DNA from: Thermomicrobiaceae bacterium
GTDB lineage: Bacteria; Chloroflexota; Chloroflexia; Thermomicrobiales; Thermomicrobiaceae
Direction of reading: 5' to 3'
DNA: 5,503 bases
Assembly (NCBI GenBank): GCA_007122555.1
Contig: SKTL01000065.1
Coordinates: 1-5,503 of the forward strand
Position 1 is the stretch's first letter; the number at the start of each line of letters is the position of its first letter. Below are positions 1 through 5,367 of this stretch, in pieces. The notes under the pieces are model-generated. The model was given only the letters and a program-made list of their open reading frames with translations, had not been told where the DNA came from and did not search any database. Both the position numbers and the translations under genes were made by a program.

Positions 1-848
1 AGCGCCGTCTTGGTCGGTGTTTCAACGAGCCCGACTTCGTACTCTACGCCGAATGCCAGAGAACCTTCGGAGCTGGAAAGCAGCCGGGCAACGTTGAATC
101 CGTCCTCGCGGATCAGCTCCGGAAGGTTGTAGCCGGTCGCCCGGCGCCAGTGACGCGGGAAGTCGCGCTTGATCGCTTCGCCGTAACGCTCCCGTAAATC
201 GAGCAAATCCCTGTACAATCGCCCTTCTCGGGAATCAAGGCTCGCCTTGTACCGCCATTCATCGATGGTTAGTTCGCCAAAGCTCATCGGCGTACCGTCG
301 CTCAGAATTGTCTGCGCGGAGATAACGTGGTCTTTCGTCATCCCGTAGAGAATCGAATGCGCGCCGGCCGAGTTGTTGCCCACAACGCCGCCGATGGTCG
401 CCCGGTCGCCGCTTGACGGGTCCGGGCCGAACATCAGGCCATGTTTCTTGAGCTTGCTGTTGAGCGTCGAGAGGACCATGCCGGGCTGAACCCGGACCGT
501 TCTCGCGCCTGTATCAACATCGACGATCTGGTTCATGTATTTTGAGGTATCGATAACAATTGATTCGCCGACGGCCTGCCCGGCAAGGCTGCTGCCGCCT
601 CCGCGCGGCAGTATCGAAACGCCGAACTCCGCGGCGATGTCCATCGCGGCCTGGATATCGTCGACAGTGCGCGGGAGCACCACGCCGATGGGTTCGATCA
701 TGTAGTTGCTTGCATCGGTGCTGTAGAGCGTCCGGGAGTAGAGATCGAATCGGACTTCACCCTGAATGCGCGGACGTAGCGCCAGTTCCATCGCCTCCCG
801 CGTTTGCTCCACATCAGTGAGCGGAAGTTTGCGTTCTGCAAGGGCCAA
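1..848 (-). CDS. FAD-linked oxidase (GlcD/YdiJ-like, PCMH-type FAD domain), N-terminal part
   Basis: The 282 visible codons encode the FAD-binding half of a GlcD/D-lactate dehydrogenase-class flavoprotein, which oxidises 2-hydroxyacids and passes electrons to a carrier. Visible motifs are the family-typical STDASNY (43-49), the FAD pyrophosphate loop PRGGGSSLAGQ (81-91), a second FAD segment starting GPDPSSGDRATIGG (141-154) and running through NNSAGAHS (158-165), RRATGYNL (235-242) and SSEGSLAF (259-266). The GPDPSSGDRATIGG form and the RATGYNL segment recall the long YdiJ-type proteins, which carry a C-terminal Fe-S and cysteine-rich domain; that part would lie left of the window and is not seen. 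I chose the TTG start at 848 because AGAGGT (minus strand, 855-860) sits six bases upstream and no ATG or GTG start lies nearby in frame. No stop interrupts the frame to the edge. It is divergent from the adenosyltransferase gene. The family is firm; the substrate is not known. Confidence 0.9.
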   Translation of the reverse strand, partial: MALAERKLPLTDVEQTREAMELALRPRIQGEVRFDLYSRTLYSTDASNYMIEPIGVVLPRTVDDIQAAMDIAAEFGVSILPRGGGSSLAGQAVGESIVIDTSKYMNQIVDVDTGARTVRVQPGMVLSTLNSKLKKHGLMFGPDPSSGDRATIGGVVGNNSAGAHSILYGMTKDHVISAQTILSDGTPMSFGELTIDEWRYKASLDSREGRLYRDLLDLRERYGEAIKRDFPRHWRRATGYNLPELIREDGFNVARLLSSSEGSLAFGVEYEVGLVETPTKTA

Positions 849-854
849 CGTCTT

Positions 855-860
855 ACCTCT
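855..860 (-). promoter_or_regulatory. Shine-Dalgarno supporting a TTG start
   Basis: On the minus strand this reads AGAGGT, six bases before the TTG at 848. It is the main reason for starting the flavoprotein at TTG, since the frame upstream offers no better initiation codon with a ribosome binding site. Confidence 0.6.
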
Positions 861-963
861 TTCATCGCTTGCGGGATTCCGGGCAGGCAGCGTGCGATAG
901 CGAATCGGGCGCGAGAACGCTTGCCGGCCAACCGGATCGCAACTTCTGCGGCACGCGCTCATC

Positions 964-991
964 AGTCTAACACTTGCTGCGTAGCGGTCCA
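964..991 (-). promoter_or_regulatory. Candidate promoter for the FAD-linked oxidase
   Basis: On the minus strand, TGGACC (plus 986-991; four of six matches to TTGACA) is followed after 16 bases by TAGACT (plus 964-969; four of six matches to TATAAT). A TG one base before the TAGACT gives an extended -10. A sigma-70-like promoter is plausible, but the individual boxes are weak. It would leave a leader of roughly 110 bases before the TTG start. Confidence 0.3.
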
Positions 992-1032
992 GTTCGGACG
1001 TAATCAAATCGCCGCGCGGCGTTTCTGGACCG
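985..1032. repeat. Inverted repeat (8-bp arms) enclosing a 12-bp GC palindrome
   Basis: CGGTCCAG at 985-992 is the exact reverse complement of CTGGACCG at 1025-1032. The 32-bp spacer between the arms contains a perfect 12-bp palindrome, CGCCGCGCGGCG, at 1010-1021. The left arm overlaps a candidate leftward -35 and the right arm ends directly against a candidate rightward -10 (TATACT). It could be an operator or a DNA/RNA hairpin; the sequence match is certain, the function is inference. Confidence 0.5.
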
Positions 1033-1038
1033 TATACT
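1033..1038 (+). promoter_or_regulatory. Candidate -10 box (TATACT) for the adenosyltransferase
   Basis: TATACT matches TATAAT at five of six positions and lies about 70 bases before the GTG start. No good -35 is found at the normal distance: the expected place is inside the GC palindrome at 1010-1021. An activator-dependent promoter, or a chance match, are both possible. Confidence 0.3.
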
Positions 1039-1093
1039 CCCGCGCCGGGCCATAAGTGGTCCTCAAGTGAGCAAGCAATCCCTGTTTCTCATT

Positions 1094-1099
1094 AGAAGG
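1094..1099 (+). promoter_or_regulatory. Shine-Dalgarno deciding the GTG start
   Basis: AGAAGG lies eight bases upstream of the GTG at 1108. The encoded protein begins MFYTRKGD, which is exactly where this family normally begins, so both signals agree on this start. Confidence 0.7.
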
Positions 1100-1107
1100 G
1101 AACCATC

Positions 1108-1647
1108 GTGTTTTACACGCGTAAAGGCGACACTGGTTACACCGATCTCCTCGGCGACCGTGTCCCGAAGTACCATGCCCGGCCAGAAACCTATGGAACG
1201 ATCGATGAAGCGACGTCCTTCCTCGGGATGGCTCGAGCAACCGCCAGCACCGAGCGAACGAAAGAAGTGATTCTGCAGGTTCAGCGGGACCTGTACCTGA
1301 TGATGGCTGAACTGGCCTTCTCTCCCGAGATGGAACAGCACCGATTTGAAATGACGCAGGAGCACGTCGACTGGATAGAGAAAGAAACGGACCAGCTCTC
1401 TGACGAGGTCGAGTTGCCGCCGCATTTCATTATCCCTGGGGACACGATAGCTGGAGCGACAATTGACTCAGCCAGAGGCATAATCCGCCGGGCGGAACGC
1501 CTCGCAGTTCGACTGTTTCACGACGACGAGATCAAGAACGAGCGACTGATCGCCTATCTCAACCGGTTGTCTTCGTTACTCTTCATTCTCGCGCGCTACG
1601 AAGATCAGGTCGCCGGCATCATTCCGACGAAGGCAAAGCAGACCTGA
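1108..1647 (+). CDS. pduO: PduO-type cob(I)alamin adenosyltransferase
   Basis: Transfers the adenosyl group of ATP to cob(I)alamin to make adenosylcobalamin, the cofactor of B12-dependent mutases, dehydratases and class II ribonucleotide reductase; cytoplasmic, and the family is trimeric. The 179 residues match the usual length of a stand-alone domain. Visible motifs are the N-terminal ATP loop YTRKGDTGYTDLL (3-15), K21, the R25-to-G40 segment with GTIDEATSFLG (30-40), FIIPG (107-111), ARGIIRRAER (122-131) and YLNRLSSLLFILARY (150-164). By spacing, F107, D33 and R123 appear to correspond to Phe112, Asp35 and Arg128 of the Lactobacillus reuteri enzyme. The usual PGG and LHxAR stretches are replaced by PGD (110-112) and IDSAR (119-123). 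The GTG start at 1108 is set by AGAAGG at 1094-1099. It is probably monocistronic and converges on dcd with a 10-bp gap. No B12 riboswitch was seen. Confidence 0.92.
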   Translation: MFYTRKGDTGYTDLLGDRVPKYHARPETYGTIDEATSFLGMARATASTERTKEVILQVQRDLYLMMAELAFSPEMEQHRFEMTQEHVDWIEKETDQLSDEVELPPHFIIPGDTIAGATIDSARGIIRRAERLAVRLFHDDEIKNERLIAYLNRLSSLLFILARYEDQVAGIIPTKAKQT

Positions 1648-1657
1648 CTCGACGAGA

Positions 1658-2248
1658 TCACTGGTCCCGCTCGATCGCGGCAATCTCTTCGGCAAGCCGG
1701 CTGGCGCGTGGATCATGCTGCCCGGCGTACTTCGCGTTTTGCTTGCGGGAATACGGTATCTGAGCCGGATTGAGCAGCTGCTGGAATGTGAACGAGCAGA
1801 TCCGCATCCCGGGATAGAGCGCCACCGCCATCCGGCCGAGATTCGACAACTCCATCGTCGCCGTTCCTTCCCATCCCGGTTCGAAGACCGCCGCAGTGCT
1901 GTGGACCGTAATTCCCAGACGGGCAATGCTGCTGCGTCCTTCCAGTCGCGCCAGTAGATTGTCCGGCAGAGTGAGAGATTCCATCGTTGACGCCAGGGCA
2001 AAATCACCCGGTTGCATCATGAATGCGTCGCCGTCATCGATCTCGATTGTCCGCATCGCATCGCCGATCGACTGGGGTTGCCGGGGGTCGATATAGGAAT
2101 GTCGGGAGTATTCGAAAACCATAAAGGTATTGCCAAGACGGCAATCGATAGAGCAAGATCCGAGGTGTGTTGACAAATCAGGCACAGGTTCGAGCCTGAT
2201 CAGTCCAGAATCAAGTGCGTCTCGAATGTCGCCGTCTGACAGAATCAT
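1658..2248 (-). CDS. dcd: dCTP deaminase family protein (possibly bifunctional DCD/dUTPase)
   Basis: dCTP deaminases convert dCTP to dUTP, and bifunctional members go on to dUMP; either supplies dUMP for thymidylate synthesis in the cytoplasm. The 196 residues match the family length. The protein starts MILSDGDI, a hallmark N-terminus, followed by SIDCRLG (33-39), PGDFALAST (80-88), the nucleotide-binding EGRSSIARLG (103-112), HSTA (116-119), PGWEG (124-128), the MELSN segment with the expected catalytic Glu133, LYPGM (144-148), PYSRKQ (165-170) and KYAGQ (173-177). Y166, K173 and Q177 sit at the spacing seen in the Escherichia coli enzyme. Two oddities: Glu123 replaces the nucleotide-contacting Asp of the usual (I)DPG(F/W), and Ala120-Val121 occupies the pair that is Gly-Phe in the bifunctional Mycobacterium enzyme and His-Arg in E. 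coli. Which activity it has is therefore open. The ATG start has only a weak Shine-Dalgarno. No terminator hairpin was found in the convergent gap. Confidence 0.95.
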   Translation of the reverse strand: MILSDGDIRDALDSGLIRLEPVPDLSTHLGSCSIDCRLGNTFMVFEYSRHSYIDPRQPQSIGDAMRTIEIDDGDAFMMQPGDFALASTMESLTLPDNLLARLEGRSSIARLGITVHSTAAVFEPGWEGTATMELSNLGRMAVALYPGMRICSFTFQQLLNPAQIPYSRKQNAKYAGQHDPRASRLAEEIAAIERDQ

Positions 2249-2311
2249 GGTCGGTCCAATCGTGAACGTACAACGGTCAATGTAACGTTTGTTCGGCTGA
2301 CTCGTTAGTTA

Positions 2312-2339
2312 AGGCGAGGGGCCCGTTCGGGATTCGCCT
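2312..2339. repeat. Imperfect inverted repeat (AGGCGA / TCGCCT)
   Basis: AGGCGA at 2312-2317 is the exact reverse complement of TCGCCT at 2334-2339, and a nested CCCG/CGGG pair (2322-2325 and 2328-2331) lies inside. It lies 64-91 bases upstream of the dcd start, so it could be an operator or part of the dcd leader. There is no U-tract on either side, so a terminator is unlikely. Confidence 0.35.
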
Positions 2340-2494
2340 GCGACAGGTCCTTGCATGATTACGAATCGCGGGAAACACATCGGCGAACAGGGCATCGCTC
2401 TGATACAGTCTGAGTCGCATCGAAGGCAGAGTATGCTGGTCATCGCCGAACAACGTCAAGCACAGCAGGGCATACCAGGATGAATCAGAGCAAA

Positions 2495-2503
2495 TGCTAT
2501 AAG
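2495..2503 (+). promoter_or_regulatory. Extended -10 promoter for the LCP gene
   Basis: TGCTATAAG gives a TG-N extension followed by TATAAG (five of six matches to TATAAT). No good -35 is present 16 to 18 bases upstream, as is common for extended -10 promoters. Transcription would start near 2509, leaving a leader of about 75 bases. Confidence 0.45.
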
Positions 2504-2508
2504 CCCGC

Positions 2509-2560
2509 GTCGGGTGTTACGTGCCAAATTGTCGATAATTTGAGGATTCGATTCCCCGAC
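2509..2560 (+). promoter_or_regulatory. Possible structured leader of the LCP mRNA
   Basis: GTCGGG (2509-2514) can pair with CCCGAC (2555-2560), enclosing a second perfect hairpin CAAATT / AATTTG (2525-2530 and 2537-2542) with a six-base loop. The outer stem would begin at about the predicted transcription start and end 10 to 15 bases before the ribosome binding region. CCCG/CGGG (2504-2507 and 2511-2514) offers a competing pairing at the DNA level. The AT-rich inner palindrome could instead be a protein-binding site. Confidence 0.3.
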
Positions 2561-2583
2561 ACGCCTGCTCGAGAGTGGAATTC

Positions 2584-4128
2584 ATGACGCGTCATCCCTA
2601 CGAGCGTAACGCGGGATCTTCCCCCAATCGCGGTAGACGGTTACGCGCCGACGAGATTCGCCAGGCGCGGCAGTCCCGGAGTGCGCCGGCTCCCGTTTCC
2701 GGACGGCAGGTGCAGTCGCCGAAGTACCAACCGCGTCTGTCGGAGCAGTTTCCAGCCGTTACCGACGATCAACCGAAGAAACGGTGGACGCCATTGCGGC
2801 TCGGCCTGCTGGCTGTCGGGCTTTCGCTCGTCATGCTTGCAGCTATTGTCGTTGTCCCAGTTCTCATTCAGATGCAGCGAACCGCCGATCAGGTTTTCCA
2901 GGATCGCGATCCGATCATGCATATCGAGGAGAATCCAGAAGGCACGCCGGTCATCGTGACACAGGAACCGAGCGGAAGCGGAACGGGCTTCGAGGACGAC
3001 GATTTCGATGACGAAAGCGCCGATCTTCCGGACTGGGACGGCGACGAGCGCATCAATATCGCCCTCTACGGCATCGACAGCCGTGACGAAGGAGAAATCG
3101 CTCGTTCGGATACGATCATTATCGTCACCATTGATCCGGAGACCAACGATGTCGGCATGATGTCGATCCCGCGCGATCTGCAGGTCGATATCCCGGAACT
3201 CGGTCGCGAGAAGATCAACGCTGCCTACGCCCAGGGTGGCAGGGCGCTGACTCGCGCGGTCGTTGAGTATCACTTCGAGATCAGCATCCATTACTACGCT
3301 GAAGTTGATTTCACCGGATTCATCAACATCGTCGACACCATGGGTGGTGTTGTCGTGGATAACCCGGCCGTGCTCAAGGACGACAACTACGAATGGACAC
3401 GGGTCTACTTCCCCACCGGTCCGCAGCACATGGATGGCGAGACCGCGCTCCAGTATGTGCGTACTCGCTACGACGACAACGACTTCGCCAGGGGCCAGCG
3501 ACAACAACAGGTGCTCCGCGCTATGCGAGAACAGGGCGTTCGCCTGAACCTGATCACTCAGGTTCGCAGCCTGCTTCAGGATGTTGAAGAGAACTTCCGG
3601 ACTGATCTGTCCATGCGCCAGTCACTGGCGCTTGCCCGCATGGCGAACGATATCGACAACGACGATATTCAGAGCTACAGCATCATCGATTGCACGACTG
3701 AAGACTACGTGCCGGATCGATACTACTACCTGATCCCGGACTGGGACTGCATTCACGACCTAATGGCCGAAGTTTTCCCCGAGAAGGTCGTCGACACCGA
3801 AGAGCTGATCGATTACGATGCCGAAATACTGATTGAAAACGGCACGTTTACTGACGGTCTGGCCGGCCGCACACGTAATGCGCTCCTCAGCGCCGGGTAC
3901 GAGGATGTTGACGTACGCCAGTCCGAGAATGCCGGCAATGTGCCGAACTCGATCATACGCGGTACCGGGGTGACGGAGGAGACGCTCACCGATATCGCCA
4001 AACAGATCGGTTTCGATCCGGACATTGTTGAGATCGAGCTCGAAGACGTTGAAACAGGCGCCATCCCGGACGGATATGCGATCGTCGTTATCCTCGGTGA
4101 TGACGCTCCGGAGCCCGATACAAGCTGA
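2584..4128 (+). CDS. LCP (LytR-CpsA-Psr) family membrane protein with LytR_C domain
   Basis: LCP proteins transfer glycopolymers from a polyprenyl-pyrophosphate carrier to peptidoglycan outside the membrane. From the ATG at 2584 the protein has 514 residues: a basic cytoplasmic tail of about 70, one membrane segment (about 72-95), an acidic Asp/Glu-rich linker (about 137-155), the LCP domain (about 156-352) and a LytR_C domain (about 412-505). Conserved LCP residues are visible: GIDSR (163-167), RSDTI (174-178), IPRDL (195-199), KINAAY (210-215) and the C-terminal signature in which R293, R295, D300, R303 and R306 are spaced as in the family. C370 and C389, between the two domains, could form a disulfide. 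An in-frame GTG at 2575 would add three residues; I prefer the ATG because GAG and GGA triplets lie 4-10 bases before it. The gene is followed after 96 bp by a lipoprotein gene and may be co-transcribed with it. The polymer transferred is unknown. Confidence 0.93.
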   Translation: MTRHPYERNAGSSPNRGRRLRADEIRQARQSRSAPAPVSGRQVQSPKYQPRLSEQFPAVTDDQPKKRWTPLRLGLLAVGLSLVMLAAIVVVPVLIQMQRTADQVFQDRDPIMHIEENPEGTPVIVTQEPSGSGTGFEDDDFDDESADLPDWDGDERINIALYGIDSRDEGEIARSDTIIIVTIDPETNDVGMMSIPRDLQVDIPELGREKINAAYAQGGRALTRAVVEYHFEISIHYYAEVDFTGFINIVDTMGGVVVDNPAVLKDDNYEWTRVYFPTGPQHMDGETALQYVRTRYDDNDFARGQRQQQVLRAMREQGVRLNLITQVRSLLQDVEENFRTDLSMRQSLALARMANDIDNDDIQSYSIIDCTTEDYVPDRYYYLIPDWDCIHDLMAEVFPEKVVDTEELIDYDAEILIENGTFTDGLAGRTRNALLSAGYEDVDVRQSENAGNVPNSIIRGTGVTEETLTDIAKQIGFDPDIVEIELEDVETGAIPDGYAIVVILGDDAPEPDTS

Positions 4129-4180
4129 CCCCGGGATCGATCTTCACCGCTTCATGCTTGACGTATTCCGCTCGTGGGTC

Positions 4181-4206
4181 CGGCGGAAGATTTTGTGTGT
4201 CTGCCG
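4181..4206 (+). repeat. Hairpin just upstream of the lipoprotein ribosome binding site
   Basis: CGGCGGA (4181-4187) and TCTGCCG (4200-4206) pair over seven positions with one G-U, enclosing a 12-base loop. The stem ends four bases before the GGAG at 4211-4214. It could influence translation or mRNA processing between the LCP and lipoprotein genes, or be chance. Confidence 0.25.
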
Positions 4207-4224
4207 TTACGGAGATTGCAGCCG

Positions 4225-5367
4225 ATGACGATGGAAACGTTCCTCAAGCGCGGGAACCAACACGTTGCGATCTTCTTGATCATGTCGCTGTCGTTGCTGC
4301 TGTCCGCTTGCATATCGATCGACGACCGTCGGGCGGATCCGGACGAGGTTGCAACAGAGGCAACAAGTGATCCGACAGCCACACCGGAGCCAACCCTGCC
4401 GCCGCCCACCGCGGTTCCGAGCGGGAGTTTCCTGCAGATTGACGGCTTGAACGCCAGGCAGGTCGTCCTCTGGGATGCGGAGCTGCCCGCGGAGTTCGCC
4501 GCGACTCGATTCTCCTTATACCGGCGCACTGATATGCGAAACTGGACGAACGTTGGTCCGCTTCCGGTCGAGGGCAACATCGTCGCCGATCCAGGCAATC
4601 CAGACATGCTCTATCTCGGGGACCACCCACCCTGCCTGTCGGAAGGCGAGCCGGTTCAGTTTCATCGGTCGAGCGATGGCGGAGCAACCTGGGAAGCCAT
4701 CGATAACGCAACGAACATTCGCCCGATTCTGGTCTGGCCCGGCGATCATGACGTGATCATCGGCTCCCGGTGCGGCCTCGCAATCTCGCAGGACCGCGGC
4801 GAGACCTGGGAGCGGAGCCTTCCGGATCTGGAGTTCGATCTCACTCGACTGACGGTCACGCAGATCGGATTGTTCGGGGTGTTTACGTCGGAGAGCGGGA
4901 TCAGCTATCTTCGGCGAATTGAGATTGACGACCCGGACAAACCTGAGTTCCTTGAGCCGATCCTGTCATTCTGGGGGCCCGGGGCCGTGCACGCCACCCG
5001 CGATCGCATTCTGGTTGGCGAGTCCAGCGGGGTGCATTTCAGTGATGACGGCGGAAGAACCTGGAGCACAACCCGTGAAGGTCTCGACGATGTTGTGGCC
5101 TCGGTTGACCCGCTGGAAGAAGACATACCGGAGACCGAACTGGAAGCCGGCCTCGGGATCTTCGCTTTGCTCCCCCACCCGCAGAACGCTGAACGCGTGT
5201 TCCTGGGAACGATCCGGGGGCTTTACCTGAGCGAGGATGGGGGGCGAACCTGGGGGAAGGTCCCGGATATCGAGAACCGAACCGTCCGCAGACTGAATTT
5301 CGCGATGGGTGGGGCGATCCTGTACGTCACCACGGATCACGGAGTTATTGTCCTGCACAATCCCTAG
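4225..5367 (+). CDS. Lipoprotein with four Asp-box (BNR) repeats, probable beta-propeller
   Basis: From the ATG at 4225 the product has 380 residues. It starts with a classic lipoprotein signal: K8-R9, a hydrophobic core (14-26) and the lipobox LSAC (26-29), so it should be cleaved before C29 and lipid-anchored outside the membrane. A Thr/Pro/Glu-rich linker (about 43-67) follows. The rest carries four Asp boxes of the form SxDxGxTW at 149-156, 188-195, 273-280 and 336-343, as in BNR, sortilin/VPS10 and Ycf48-like propellers. C137 and C183 could form a disulfide. No sialidase arginine triad or other catalytic signature was recognised, so enzymatic activity is not implied; binding or envelope assembly is as likely. 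I rejected an upstream in-frame GTG (4174), which has no ribosome binding site and would place 17 extra residues before the signal peptide; GGAG at 4211-4214 favours 4225. The 3' end overlaps the convergent ureohydrolase gene by 23 bp. Confidence 0.9.
   Translation: MTMETFLKRGNQHVAIFLIMSLSLLLSACISIDDRRADPDEVATEATSDPTATPEPTLPPPTAVPSGSFLQIDGLNARQVVLWDAELPAEFAATRFSLYRRTDMRNWTNVGPLPVEGNIVADPGNPDMLYLGDHPPCLSEGEPVQFHRSSDGGATWEAIDNATNIRPILVWPGDHDVIIGSRCGLAISQDRGETWERSLPDLEFDLTRLTVTQIGLFGVFTSESGISYLRRIEIDDPDKPEFLEPILSFWGPGAVHATRDRILVGESSGVHFSDDGGRTWSTTREGLDDVVASVDPLEEDIPETELEAGLGIFALLPHPQNAERVFLGTIRGLYLSEDGGRTWGKVPDIENRTVRRLNFAMGGAILYVTTDHGVIVLHNP

Larger units (their letters stand above)
849..1107. 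other. Divergent intergenic region with nested inverted repeats
   Basis: This 259-bp gap separates the leftward oxidase gene from the rightward adenosyltransferase gene, so it must hold a promoter for each. Short open frames here have no family features and I do not consider them genes. I looked for a cobalamin-riboswitch B12 box upstream of the adenosyltransferase and did not find one. The notable content is the inverted repeat around 985-1032 and the candidate promoter elements beside it, described separately. Confidence 0.6.
2249..2583. other. Divergent intergenic region between dcd and the LCP gene
   Basis: About 335 bp without a credible gene; a 60-residue minus-strand frame at 2277-2459 has no family features. 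It holds an imperfect hairpin (2312-2339), an extended -10 promoter (2495-2503) and a palindromic leader (2509-2560) in front of the LCP gene. There is also an imperfect 11-bp direct repeat, ATCGGCGAACA (2379-2389) against ATCGCCGAACA (2442-2452), and a perfect 8-bp one, CAGGGCAT (2388-2395 and 2466-2473). I could not find a confident promoter for dcd. Confidence 0.6.

Noticed and set aside
849..1107. A possible cobalamin riboswitch upstream of the adenosyltransferase
   Set aside because: No B12 box or matching long-range helices were seen; the region only offers the short inverted repeats.
1645..1690. A shared bidirectional terminator between the adenosyltransferase gene and dcd
   Set aside because: Only a four-base CGAG/CTCG pairing with a long loop and no U-tract could be found, which is too weak.
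1576..2007. A 143-codon minus-strand frame overlapping dcd and the adenosyltransferase end
   Set aside because: It is rich in Arg, Ser and Trp with no recognisable motif, and it sits in another frame of dcd, which is unmistakable.
2277..2459. A 60-codon minus-strand frame upstream of dcd
   Set aside because: It has no clear ribosome binding site or recognisable family and lies in a region better explained as regulatory.
2543..2564. A tRNA T-loop-like stretch (ATTCGATTCC) before the LCP gene
   Set aside because: The flanking bases do not pair as a T stem, and no acceptor, D or anticodon arm could be found around it.
2641..3507. A 288-codon open frame on the minus strand, antisense to the LCP gene
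   Set aside because: It lies wholly opposite a gene with clear family motifs, shows no domain or signal of its own, and has the Val/Asp/Arg-rich look of a complementary-strand shadow.
4158..4163. TTGACG as a -35 box for an independent lipoprotein promoter
   Set aside because: No -10-like sequence lies at the right spacing; the expected position is the GC-rich CGGCGG.
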